Positions 10,669 through 21,786 of a DNA stretch of 64,000 nucleotides are shown piece after piece. The translations under genes were made by a program, and so were the position numbers. The stretch comes from Kalmusia sp. IMI 367209. Lineage: Eukaryota; Ascomycota; Dothideomycetes; Pleosporales; Didymosphaeriaceae. How positions within the stretch are numbered: position 1 is the stretch's first letter; each line of letters starts with the position of its first letter. The notes beneath the pieces are model-generated. The model ran no database searches. It saw only the letters and a list, made by a program, of their open reading frames with translations, and had not been told where the DNA came from. Location: contig JAPEUQ010000001.1 of assembly GCA_027946365.1 (NCBI GenBank), positions 682,001-746,000 of the forward strand, in the 5' to 3' direction.

Positions 10669-11926
10669 CTAACCACCCCCCGTCTTCCCAGGATCCTTTC
10701 CCACCACCCTTCCCGCAACGAAATACCATTTCTTTCCCTTTTCCTGTTCCTTGCTGCCTGTTTTCCTCATTTCCTCCCTCTTCCTTTCAAGCAGCCACTT
10801 CACCCTCGTATCACCCTCAGTCACTGCCCTGCTATCATACATACCTGCCTCCTTCAACACCGCAGCCAACTTGCGCAGCTGCATCTGTCCGCGCCTATGT
10901 CGTATAGACCTTGGCGCTATCCTGGCCCCAAAGGCAAGCTTCCCAAGGCCAACTTTCCAACATGCATAGTGTTCTTTGGGTGGTATGGGAACCACCTCGC
11001 GGGTGTCCAGACGGCCGAGGAGGCGCTGCATAGAGCTTGAACGACGGATAAGGTAGGTTGAATCGGAGGAGGGAGTCTCGCTGGGCAAGTAGTAAAATTC
11101 CGGGCTAGGTGTGCGTAGTCGAGGTTTTTGCGGTACGTACGGAGGTGGTGGCGTCCATTCAGCAGCGCTCACAAGATCGGATGCATAGCTCTGCATCAGC
11201 GCGTCCCGCTTCGGATTTTCCTTGAAACCTGAGTTCTTTCTTCTCACAGCGTTTAGTCGTCTAGGCAACGTCTGTAATTTATGGTTTTTCGCGGCAACGG
11301 CTACCTTCTTCTGCCTATACGCACGCAGTGTCTTCATTAGTCGCGCAAACACCAAACTGACAACAATTGTCCTCGTGATGTTACTCCCACTCCTCGATCT
11401 CGCTTGTCCTCTCGCCGGAGCAGGTATATCGAATGCCTCCAGTGCACTAATCCGGTGCGTTAACGCTTCGATCATGCTCTCCAACTTCCACAGCACACCT
11501 AAACTCTCTTTACTGAGAAACATGTCCAGCACACTCGTAGCCATGACCAAATCGGCCTTCGCCTCTGCAATCTCCTTCATCCCCCTTTGCACTCCACCGC
11601 CACATGTCCCAAAGCCTGACATGGCCCTTTTTGAACCCCAAATACGTCTTGAGCAGTGCTTCCATGCGCTCTAGCGCGCGGGCACAACTCCTCACATGGA
11701 CTTTAAGTGCGTGCTGTCTTGTTTTCGACGTATCGTCGGTCCTGTGCACGAAGGAGTGGTGGTTGGCTAGTAGGTCTGAGTGCACGCCTTCCAGGCAGAG
11801 AGCCATGGCATGCACATGTTCGCGCGCGAGGTATATTTCTTCAGGAGCAGACTTGCAGCCTTCGTAGAGAGCGTAGGCCCGCTTGAGAATATGCGCTATG
11901 GCGGTTACATCGCCGATTCCTGCCAT
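10669..11926 (-). CDS. Protein with fungal STAND-type N-terminal domain, frame broken
   Basis: Starts at the ATG at 11926 (MAGIGDVTAIAHILKRAY) and, after a frame change, ends at the TAG at 10671-10669; about 419 residues if joined. The first ~180 residues resemble the helical domain found at the N-terminus of fungal STAND/NACHT proteins and PigL-type proteins (GIGDV..AL..YK.C..AP, then LLKTYLGF, then a WDMWRWS..EIAEAKADLVMATSVLDMFL segment). No nucleotide-binding domain follows; the C-terminal half is basic and low in complexity. The two halves lie in different frames: the switch needs one base fewer in the G5 run at 11581-11585. Either this is a pseudogene or the run was mis-sequenced. Such domains are linked to cell-death or incompatibility signalling in other fungi; a role here is inference. 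Confidence 0.55.
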
Positions 11927-12841
11927 TCGCGGCGATCTAAGCTTTGCTGAATGGGTAATGAGGAATGCCTATATATTGAACAATCTCAACGCTCATACGA
12001 TATGAAATTTATAGGGAGATGATTGAATCGTCGTGTGCTACACAGTTCGATGGGAGGAGGGCGCCTGATATGCTCTACCGTCTGGGAGCACAGATTGCCC
12101 ACAAATCCGTTCAAATGACACAATGACATCTTGCACAAAGCCACAGCGTCTTCAGCGATTCTAGTCTCACTAGTCATGTTGTGTTCACCAGCGATCACTA
12201 TCCCACCGTACAGCCCTCTAATTCACGCACATTTCTTTGCCTCGACATAGGCGGTCAAGCATCGTGGCGCAAGGTAACAAGCGAGAATCATCCGCTACGC
12301 AAAACGATAGGCACAACAGAAACTCGTACGGCTGTACTTGGTTAGACAAACGAGGTGCTGGCGAGACTATGTGGTGGTTCCCCGCTTCAGCTGGTACAAG
12401 TTAGACTTTGTAGATCTTGTTGCGCAGGGTACCGCTTTCAAAACAGGCCCATGGAAATGGAAAACGAACGCGTTATAGACGAATGTACAAGTCTGGTTGT
12501 TCCATACCTCTTTCCTAGCAAATCTTGGTATAACATACTTGAGTAGTTAAATTGCATTCGTTCACCTTGATGATAGACGTGCTCACAACGAACTCTGGAC
12601 GATGTGTTTCAGCTAAGAGATAGTGCAGACGAACCTACGATGGTGGTACCCATGGATTAGGTGTTGCTGGCTCATGCGCTGCAGATGGCTCGGCTTTCGG
12701 ATCCCTTGGCGTTCCGTCAGCATCGCCCCTCGCCATTCTCGCTCCACAAGGTTTGAATATCTTGTCCTCTTTACCATTATTTGTCGGATGGGAAGGTAAC
12801 TGAACGCGAACAGATGTCATGCTTTAATGACCTAGTTTACG
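11927..12841. other. Spacer between divergent genes
   Basis: 0.9 kb with no supported gene. It should contain the promoters of the STAND-like gene and of the Zn2Cys6 regulator. Confidence 0.5.
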
Positions 12842-15216
12842 ATGCCGGAAGAGAATTGGGCGCTGCATGGCGGTACCCCTGCTTGTGACTTGTGCCATTC
12901 TAGAAAGGTGCGCATTCTTTTTCTATGATGGCAGTAGTCGCTGAAGCACCCAGCAGGTCAAATGTGATCGCCAAGACCCTTGTAAAAATTGCACGAGTGC
13001 CAATGTAAACTGTCTGCGCACCAGACAGAAACGGACACCTCAAGCGAGACTTCGAACGTAAAGGACTATCGAATCCTCTTGACTCCTACCTTGCTGAATC
13101 ATGTACGCAGCGATGACAAGATCAAAGTGCTTGTAGAAAAGCTAGCTAGCCTGGAAGACACCGTCAGACAAACTGCACCTCACATTCAATCCGTCACTTC
13201 AGCTTCCGCGTCGACGACAAACCCGAAATCGCCTGAAGACGTCTCGCCACGGCCCCTAAAACGTAGCAGGGCGGAGCAAGCTGCGGCGCAAGATTTGCTT
13301 TCACCACCTAACTCGGTAATTTCGCAGTTGCATCGAAATGGGAGAGCGCGCGACCATATTGAGAAAGAACTTTCGTACAATGAATCTCTGGCTTCGCATC
13401 AGCGAAGCGTGTTCGAAACAGCGATCTCCTTCATTGACCAGCTATCCCAAGCACCTTCGAACAGCATCGATGACGATGCTTGGTGTAAGGTGCCGACTGA
13501 TTTTGCGAAAGGAGAGCTTGTGCAGATTATATTAAAGTGTATGCTTTGCCCCAGAGACCCTTTCGATCACTGTTGATAGATTTCAAGGCCAGCAGAACGA
13601 CGATAATAAGATGGACATGCAACTGTTGTCATTGGATCACATCCCACAGAAGGCGCTAGAAAGGATGGCATTGTGCCTTCTGGATGGCACGGCGGATGAA
13701 CGTACATTGAACTTATGCAAAGTGGTAGTGCATTTTAAAGCCGGACTGGGTCTCTATGCGAGTCAACTTCAGACTCCAAAGAACGCAAAGATACGAAAGC
13801 ACGTCCAAGGGATGCAATTACACCATCTAAATGCAGCGCTCACTGCGTTAGACGCCGTGAGTTTTTTAGCGCCGCCATCATTACTCTTGCTGCAAGCACT
13901 TTTAACCGGTGTACGTATCATTTCGAATGAACAATCGAGATATCATGACTCTGATGACGTTACCGCAGGCTGTCCTAATGTATATCATCGGCAACTCCAC
14001 CAGCTGCTGGAGCCTAACCGCCCATGCATCGCGGACTCTCGTCGCCCTTGGCTACCACAACGTCCACAATCTGATCTCCAAGAGCGAACAAGATCAAGAG
14101 ATCCATGCTGCTGTCGCTTGGTGTTACCATTTCGACAGCATCATGGGTCTTCTACTACTCCGCCCGCCATCCCTCCCGAAATTACAGGTCCCCATATCCT
14201 CGCTGGTCGAATACAATCCGCACAACCCCATGGCTATCTTCGCACTTATCATGCTAGAGCTCGTTCCCATCCACGAAAAATTACTAGACTTCACTTTACC
14301 CGGGCAAACAAAAGATATGTCAAAGTCCGAGGTGGGGACTCAAGTCGACGACCTGCGGGCAAAAATGGACAAAATATATAGCATGGTTGAGCAGGTTCGT
14401 ATGACTACCCATCTCCTCGGTCAATTATTGATAGAGGTGAAGGCCCGTGCAAACAACCGCAGTGCAAATAGTGCAGACTACCAACTCCACTGGCACAGCC
14501 TCGAATTCAAATTCTTCTCCACCCTAACAGCAGTTCATCGCCTCAGCAATACCGTCTGTTTTTGCGCCTCCGAACGAGACAAATGCCTTTACGCAGCGCG
14601 ACGAGCGTTGCAGTGTGTAAAGTCTATTCAGGACCTCGCCACGCAACAAGACCATTTTCTCGAAGAGTACAGTCCCTATCTTTCCTGGTAAGCTACAGCT
14701 TCTATCTATTCGCTGTGTGCCAGTCTAACGCTAGTGCCCAGGACTATTCTCTCGTACCCACTGAGCCCTTTTTTTGTCCTCTTCTGTAATGTGGTGGGCA
14801 CATCCAACGCGTCCGACTTCCGTCTCCTTCAAGATGTGGTCGACAGTGTATCCTCCCTTGTCATCGAAAACAAACACGTCGAACGGCTCCGCCGGCTCTG
14901 TAATACTCTCCTCAGTCTTTGTCGACCTCTTGTTCAACAAGACCTTGATAATGCCAATCCCCCTTCCACGCAGGAAACATGGCACAGCCTGGCTCCAAAT
15001 GCTACGCCACCTAATGCTGCGAGGAACGAGGACATGGCTATGCCCCCAGGAGACACGGTCGTGGAGAATTCGGAAGGATCACAAGAAGTGAAGGGGACAA
15101 ACGAGCTCTGGAACGATGATATGATGTGGCAGCTCTTTCAGTGTCAGCCGAGTTTGGACTGGTTTAATTCTGACATTTTGGATCCCGGGACCTGGGATTT
15201 GAATCTACCGAGTTGA
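12842..15216 (+). CDS. Zn(II)2Cys6 transcription factor with fungal_trans domain
   Basis: Six exons: 12842-12907, 12957-13057, 13111-13538, 13588-13910, 13969-14687, 14742-15216 (703 residues). Introns are 49-58 nt. The zinc cluster is split by the first intron and reads C-x2-C-x6-C-x5-C-x2-C-x6-C (CDLCHSRK then VKCDRQDPCKNC). It is followed by a basic linker and a probable coiled coil (KIKVLVEKLASLEDTV). The middle region, with LLQALLTG, CWSLTAHASRTLVALGYHN and EIHAAVAWCYHFDS, matches the fungal-specific transcription factor domain. The exon 3 to 4 junction (GTATGC donor at 13539) is the least certain. Target genes are unknown. The nearest gene is the frame-broken STAND-type protein, transcribed divergently. 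Confidence 0.75.
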
Positions 15217-16495
15217 GAATAATAATGGCTATGTTTTGGAAGGCGCCGTTATATGCTATAAATATTGTGCATGGTCATATGGACAGATGTTGAATCCCGG
15301 GAGTGGAGGATTGTCTATCAATCAGGAACTAGTGCACATAAGAACGCTCTAGTGATACTCAAGGACGTTCCATGCTCTCTTGAGCATCTATCATGTTACG
15401 AACGTTTCCCCGATATGTGGTGATACTTGAACACAATCAAATCTAACTCATCACAACGCGGATTTGGGTCTTTTGTTTCAACCGCCTCAGCCCCGATTAC
15501 TATCTCTGTACCTTTTATCTGCTGCTTGAATCTAAGTCTGATATGCACACGGCATTTTGCTCCTGACAGCTGGTCTAAGATCCATTATTTGTACGGGTAA
15601 GCGTGGTCTGCAGCTTCTAGAGCTTCGGATGGTTGAACGACAAAAAAATTCGCAACTTAATCCTGTGTTAGACAAGGAATGAGCTGCAGCTACGCGAGCC
15701 TTGACCATATCTTCAATGACTATAACTGAATTGTATTCTTCGATCTTTTCAAACGCTTGAGTTGCATGTCATGATTTTTCGAGTGTTGTCGTGTTTTGCC
15801 ATTATTTTTAAACAATACTGATTTTATCTGCTGTCCACTTGATGTACATCAAATTTGAACATACCACCGAAAGGTCCATTGATTTGAGGTTCATTTCCTC
15901 TTACGCGTCCAGATATCGCTACATATTCCCACCTATCGCTTCGATGCTGTCTCACTACGTACCAGCATTTCAACGTATCAACAAGCACTTCACATCAAAA
16001 GCATCACATTGACACACCATGATCAAAACTTCGAACAGCATCTCCATTTACGTACCACCCTTCTCCTTCAATCTCCCGACAACTTCTCCTCAGGACCAGC
16101 CATCATATCCACCTTCATCCCCTCACTTTAAACAATAAAAACATCGTAGTAGTAGTATAGCACAGACATGTAAAGAACCCTGGCACCACGCCATCCATCC
16201 GTTCGCAAGCTCGACTCGCAAAGTTCCCCTCACAAAGCTAAGAAATGCAATGGCAAAGGCTGGCCGCAGTCCCAAAAATGGCGCGGTGTAATGAACAGGA
16301 AAAAAGAAAAATGGATATCAGCAGGATCGCTGTACGCTATCAATCAGCTCAAACATCTCTCTGAAGACCAAGGACGATCACGCCGGTCACGCCGGTGACT
16401 CCTCTAACAATAACACAAGGAAATCGCCACATTTGAATGTACGCTGGGTGGCGGGCAGCACAAAGTAAATGTTGGGTATATAGAATGAAAAAAAG
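15217..16495. other. Spacer between convergent genes
   Basis: 1.3 kb between the ends of two convergent genes. AT-rich in places, with no gene, repeat or RNA that I can support. Confidence 0.5.
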
Positions 16496-18091
16496 CTACA
16501 TGACGATGCAGCAGCAACCTTTCTTTTCCTTCTCCGGTTCGGACGGTGGTTCCGGCAGGCGGATAGAGTCCTTGGGCGTAACAGGAGCGATTGGGGGAGC
16601 GGTTTTTCCCGGGCGCTCTTGAGTGCGAGAAGGCGCGCGAGGGAATGAAGGACTTTGGGGTATGGTTGGGGTGAGCTTAAATTTACCTTGCTCGTTGGTC
16701 GGCGACCTGACGGTCGTGTCGATGGGCTCTACGGTTGGCTTGTCTGGACTTGGTAGTGGCCATGTTTGATCTGCCTGGGCCTTCTCGAGATCGATCGGTT
16801 GGATCTGGGAGGCACGTTTGTCCGGAAATTCATCTGTGTTCAGCAGCCGGAAGTCTTTGTCGTACATGGATCCAACACGGCCCTCGGTCTCCCATTGCTC
16901 CTGCTGCATGCGTTTGGCATGCGTAGGAATGATTTGTTGATCCGGAGGGAGTCTGGGATCAGGTTTGTACATGGTAGCTAGCCAGGGAGCTTCACCTTCT
17001 GGTCTGTGGCTTGTGGTGGGACGAGATACGGCTCCGCCGCTTGTCCCAGGACGCTTGACAGGTGAGCTTCCCGATGAGGTCCGTGGTCCTGCTGACGCAT
17101 TACGTGGTTTCGACTGTGACTTCTGCCCACTAGTTTTTCGGGAAGCAGGTGTAGTCTTGCCCGGAGTCTTCGCTTTCGGTGTCTGGCCCGTGACAGGAGA
17201 TGTTGGCGTACTGAAGTTGGATTGAACAGGGCTCTTTCCAAATTCTCCAAACGCATTTGGTTCGTCGAGTAGCAGCTGGCTAGATACGCTTCCGCTCCTC
17301 ACGCGGGCTCCGCTCGCGGCGATTGAATCCCAATTGCCGCTACCATTTCTTGGCCTCGGGAGAGGCTGATCTCGATCGACGAAATTATGAGGAACCGGAA
17401 GCGGGCTCGTTTTTGCAACAGGTATTCGAGATGTACTAGGCCTTACCACGTGGTTGTTTCGTGCGGCATACTGCTCCCTCTCCGCTTCGATTTCGGCAGG
17501 TGACCTGATATCCCACCCAGTATGTTGCGAATCCTCTTCCTCGTCTTCTGCGGGTATCGGAGAAATCATGCGAGGATATTCATTGCGATCATCTCCGTTT
17601 GTCGTGGGATCTGTGAGCTCAGAGTTGGCGCGACCCCGTGATTGGTTTCTGGCAGCGCTCTGTGACCTGCTGTTGGATCGACTTGCGCGTCCCATTCGCA
17701 TACTGAACTCCTCTAGCTCCTTGGTCTCGATTTCCTTCAGCTTGTCGCGGTGGATCCAGTTGCTCTCATCTTTCTCCGCTTCGACCCAGCCCGGTGGATT
17801 TTTTTTCGTGCCTTTTTTCCTCCCCCTGCTCTTTGAAGCGCTGTTCTTCTCGTGCGCTTTGTAGTACTCCTTGATGCCATCTGACTCGTTGCCACTGATG
17901 CCAGCGTCTCCGGTCCCCACCCTGTTTAGCTCATACGCCTGGTTTGGACTGTAGGGGGCATGGTTCTCGCCTTCATATTGGCCCTGCGACTCGATCGTGT
18001 TCGCGCGCTTCGTTTTTGACATGCCATTCGTTTGAGGAGCAAGAGGTTGGCGGGGAGAGTAGGGATGCGCGGGTGCAACGTCGTCGGACAT
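16496..18091 (-). CDS. teaR: TeaR/Mod5-like prenylated cell-end marker receptor
   Basis: One exon, 531 residues, largely disordered and rich in Ser, Pro, Arg and Lys. The C-terminus reads KKGCCCIVM: a CaaX prenylation box (CIVM) preceded by two more cysteines that could be palmitoylated and by basic residues. A conserved-looking block near residues 80-140 (KKGTKKNPPGWVEAEKDES, then IHRDKLKEIETKELEEFS) and another around APWLATMYKPDPRLPPDQQ resemble Aspergillus TeaR. TeaR is the membrane-anchored receptor for the kelch protein TeaA that marks growing hyphal tips; fission yeast Mod5 is the counterpart. The identification rests on the CaaX end, size and these blocks, so the family call is moderate and the prenylation call strong. 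Confidence 0.6.
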   Translation of the reverse strand: MSDDVAPAHPYSPRQPLAPQTNGMSKTKRANTIESQGQYEGENHAPYSPNQAYELNRVGTGDAGISGNESDGIKEYYKAHEKNSASKSRGRKKGTKKNPPGWVEAEKDESNWIHRDKLKEIETKELEEFSMRMGRASRSNSRSQSAARNQSRGRANSELTDPTTNGDDRNEYPRMISPIPAEDEEEDSQHTGWDIRSPAEIEAEREQYAARNNHVVRPSTSRIPVAKTSPLPVPHNFVDRDQPLPRPRNGSGNWDSIAASGARVRSGSVSSQLLLDEPNAFGEFGKSPVQSNFSTPTSPVTGQTPKAKTPGKTTPASRKTSGQKSQSKPRNASAGPRTSSGSSPVKRPGTSGGAVSRPTTSHRPEGEAPWLATMYKPDPRLPPDQQIIPTHAKRMQQEQWETEGRVGSMYDKDFRLLNTDEFPDKRASQIQPIDLEKAQADQTWPLPSPDKPTVEPIDTTVRSPTNEQGKFKLTPTIPQSPSFPRAPSRTQERPGKTAPPIAPVTPKDSIRLPEPPSEPEKEKKGCCCIVM

Positions 18092-19633
18092 GAAAGGCTC
18101 GTAGTCGGGGGAGGTAGTCTTCTGTTTTGCACATGGTTAGTGGCGAACCAGCAGGAGCTCATCAGGCTTTTTGCATCTGGGGTGATGAAAGTGAAGGGCT
18201 GGGAACAGGCGCTACCTGGCGGGACGGGATGTCATAGTCTCAATAGCGTGGAGTGGGACCGCCTAGTGACGCTGCCCATGTGATATGCAATGTGAGGTCG
18301 AGTCTTATACGCACCACGGAATTCAAAGGCACTGCAAAGTCCCATGAGCCTCTCCCGCCGTGGGAGCTGCTGGGCGGTGTCAATTGCTGGACTGCTGTGA
18401 CTGGCTGCTGGCGTGGAGATGCCACAGCCATGAGAAGCTGCGCCGCACGTCGGGTTCCTCGGTCAATCCAGGGAGCTTGTCGACGCTTGCGCAGGGCAAC
18501 TGGGCGTGGGACACGTTGAAGCTTATCGCGGTGCCGTAGCGTGGGAGTGGAAGCGTTGTGAACTGTTTCACAGCTCGGGAAGGGGCGTTGCGGGCAGGCG
18601 CAACCGTAGTCCTGTGCGCGTGGCGAGGGGTTGCAGACGGCGGATGCTCAAGTCGAAACGCTCCAGAAAAGCGGTGGATATGGTCACGCAGCGTTTGCCA
18701 TGGACGACGGGGCAGCAACCGAAGAGGTGGACGAGGTCGCGTAGGGAGGGGGGTTGTATACGGTTCGGGACGTCGCTGCAGCTCGGAAAAAGTCAATTAA
18801 AAGGACGAGGGTAAAAAGACACAAACGAATGGTAGAGACCGGCTGCGGACGTCCAGCTCGCCTCCCAGTCGCTGCAGTACCCGTGGTCTGGCAAAGAATG
18901 CGCTGAGGGGAACGTCCTGGCCGGATGAGCTGCGCGTTCTCGCCAACGGTTGGAGACCTGGAGCCGACTTGGCCCAATCCGTGGGGCGCTCGGACTGCCT
19001 CCTATCAAACCTTGTTGTTTTGCACTGCGCTTCGTCGGATCGAGATTAGGCATTGACGAGAATTCGGAATTTGGAGCTGGGTCACAGACTCCCAGTCCAT
19101 GTATAATCACAGAGACAGACGTATCATGCTATCCTGGCTTAACCTGGCCCACGGTACACCTCCAAGCTCATGCTATAGTAACGCCGCATCACTGCATGCA
19201 TGAGATCTGGTTCCCATGAAACAATTCTAGCAGCTACAACGAAGCCCTGTTCGCTGGACTACGGTCCATCATGTTCAACTAGGCCGAATGGCGGCCCTTC
19301 TAGTCTCCAACGCCACACTGTCCCATTGAAACACCGAGAAATACAGACGCATGTACATGAAAGGGTATCGAATTTGCTTCATCCGGACAAGAATCCGCCC
19401 ATCATTTCATCCACCACCACCACCACCACCACCACCTCCTCCTCCTCCTCCTCCTCCTCCTCCAATCCGTGAGTTCGGCCGTTGCAGCTCCATGGCTGTG
19501 ATGCAATAGTGAAGATGCCAGATATAGTGCGATCCGTCCAACAGTCCTCGTGCATGTGTACCCTGGAAAAGCCCGTCCCACGACGAGCCTCCAGCTATCA
19601 ATCCTAGTACTGTAATCCTTGGAGTGCCAAAGT
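18092..19633. other. Spacer with compound microsatellite
   Basis: 1.5 kb between the TeaR start and the GRR1 stop. Long open frames on both strands here look compositional, with no domain. The only distinct structure is the trinucleotide repeat at 19411-19463. Confidence 0.5.
19411..19463. repeat. (CCA)n(TCC)9 compound microsatellite
   Basis: About nine CCA units (19411-19436) run directly into nine TCC units (19437-19463). It lies about 170 bp beyond the GRR1 stop, probably in its 3' untranslated region, where the transcript would read GGA and GGT repeats. Confidence 0.95.
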
Positions 19634-21786
19634 CTAGTTTTCGCCCATGAGTTCGCTCCCGTCGCCAAAGTCTTCGTCCATGTCCTCGATACCCATGCCG
19701 TTGGCTTGAGCGGTAACGTTGACCATCATTTCATGGTCGCCTGCTTCGTCATCGAACCCAGTACCGTCTTCAAACACGGGGTTGCGGCGATAAGCCGTGT
19801 CTGTGTTGAGGTAATTGCGAAGCCGTTGGACCCCAACACCACTGAATACACAGAAAACATCACGTTGGTGCTCATTGAATTCTAGCTTGAAATTAGCGCC
19901 ATGTCCCTTTTGATCGATCTGGGTACATACCTTGCGGTGCTTCACGACAGAAAACAATCAGATCTTCGCGTAAGAATGCTTGTACGCCCGTCAAACTCAG
20001 ATGTGTCAGTCGCGGACAGCTATTCAGGAGTGCGTGGATGCCGCTCAACGTGAGATTGGTGCAGTAGCTGAGATGCACTCGCTCAAGCACACTTGGTTAC
20101 TGGGCCGCCGTGGCCCACCTGCTTTGGCTTGGCGAGCGCGAGAATGCTGCGATCTGTGATGTTACCGCATTTTACCAAGCCTATCCTCTTCAACTTTGGC
20201 AAGTTGGCCAGCTGCGTCACAGAGTTGTCCGTGAGGTTCGTGCAGCATGCCAAATCTATGTACCGAATGCGGTTGCACAGTTTGACGAGCTGCATTACGC
20301 CGGCGTCTGTGATACGAGAGCAGTGACCCAAATGGATGTAATGCAGGTTCTTCCCGAGCCGCGTTATGGCCAGCACGGCGCGATCTGTTATGTTGCGGCA
20401 TTTGTTGAGAACCAAATTTCGAAGACGGGGTGCAGCTTGCACGATCTTCTGAACTCCGGCGTCCTGCAGCTCAGTGCAGTCTGTGAGGTCGAGAATGCGG
20501 AGAGCATCGTACGTTACTCCTTGTGGTAGGCGGAGGAAGGCTTGATCCGTGACGCGCCAGCAATGAGCCAGCCTCAATTCTCGTAGATGGGGTCCGTCAG
20601 TCATGAGGGTGGTGATCGATTCGTCTTCAAGGTTCCTGCAGTCGTGCAAGTCGATCTCGAGGATGTAGCGGCAGTTCCTCGCGAACGCAATGATGGACCT
20701 GTCGGTCAGCTGCTGGCAGCCATTCAGTTTGAGCTGCACTCGTTAGCTTGATATCATCATGTCGTAGTGTGTATGACAAAAGCTTGGAGACAAATTGTAG
20801 GCTGAATAAATTCGTGTCACGGTGTAAAGGAGGAACATCATCTTACATACCCTCTTCAAATGCCGGCAACTCTTGGCTACAGCCTCCAGCGAGTCGTCCG
20901 TTATCTTCTTGCAGTTCGTGATGTTCAGGCCCTGTAGTCGCACTGCGTTTTCGGCAAGAGCAAACATGGACCGATCCGTGATAGAGTCCAAACCAGTCAC
21001 ATCGAGGGCGAGGAGACTCCGATTGCCCTGGAGCATGGCAGTCAGACTGAGGTCGGTAAGCTTGGTGCAGTTGGTTAGCGTCAAACGCTCAACTCGGTTG
21101 CAAGTCGACAATGGCTGCAACGTGCCATCGCTGATTTCGGGCGCCTGGGGCAGGATCAGTACACAAGTTTGGGCAGCCTGCACAACGCAGCCGACGAGCT
21201 ACATACCAATGCTGACAAGTTCAGGCGTTTTATGAGGCTGGGGTAGTCGAAGAAGCTATCCCCCCGCCTTACCGTAGCCACGACGCTCTTGATGGAAGCT
21301 CCACTTGCCTGTCTGTGGCCTGTGCCACAACAGACCGACGCTGTTCCTCGCCCATTCCCGCGACACTAGCATACAATTCTTCAGATCGCCGGGCGAGGAT
21401 AGCTTGGCGAATATGGCAATCATCAGCTCGGCGGGCAGGCGCGATATGGGCGAGACGCGACATCGCTCCTCTATCGCCCGTCGCAGGGCGTCTTCGTCTG
21501 AATCTGGCGATACGGAGGGCGCGAGAGATGACTGCGAGTCATTCGCTTGGAACATGAGAGAATCGTTGTCGTCGTCGGCGCCGCGTTCGGGGGAAGTGGA
21601 AGCGGAGGTGTCGGAGCGGGAGGCGCTGACGTCGCGCTGGGCTCGTCGAGAGCGGGTCATGGTGCGTAGGTGCTGCGCAGGTGGATGGAGCGGTCGAGGT
21701 CGGTTAGATGATGGGTAAAGGTCGAGCTCAGGAGGTGCGGGGTTTGGCGGTGGAGAAGGCTGAAGGGTAGGGTGCTGTTGTACCAT
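19634..21786 (-). CDS. GRR1: F-box/LRR protein GRR1 (SCF ubiquitin ligase subunit), two frame breaks
   Basis: Exons (minus): 21786-21207, 21144-20851, 20733-19931, 19881-19634; introns of 62, 117 and 49 nt. An F-box (ISRLPAELMIAIFAKLSSPGDL) is followed by about a dozen cysteine-containing leucine-rich repeats of the C-x2-LTDxS type, ending in the conserved LREDLIVFCREAP and EFNEHQRDVFCVFSG blocks. GRR1 selects phosphorylated substrates (G1 cyclins, nutrient-signalling factors) for SCF ubiquitination. Two places need a +1 correction to stay in frame: after KW near 21300, and after GPVT near 20094; neither can be explained by an intron. Since GRR1 is highly conserved, assembly error is the first suspicion. 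An alternative start is the ATG at 21660 (MTRSRRAQR), which lacks the proline-rich leader. Confidence 0.85.

Noticed and set aside
19402..19668. Frames encoding poly-Gly, poly-Trp/Arg or poly-Ser/Thr
   Set aside because: They are artefacts of the CCA/TCC microsatellite.
19634..21786. Programmed +1 ribosomal frameshifting in GRR1
   Set aside because: Neither site resembles known +1 shift heptamers, and similar breaks occur in unrelated genes; sequence error or mutation is more likely.
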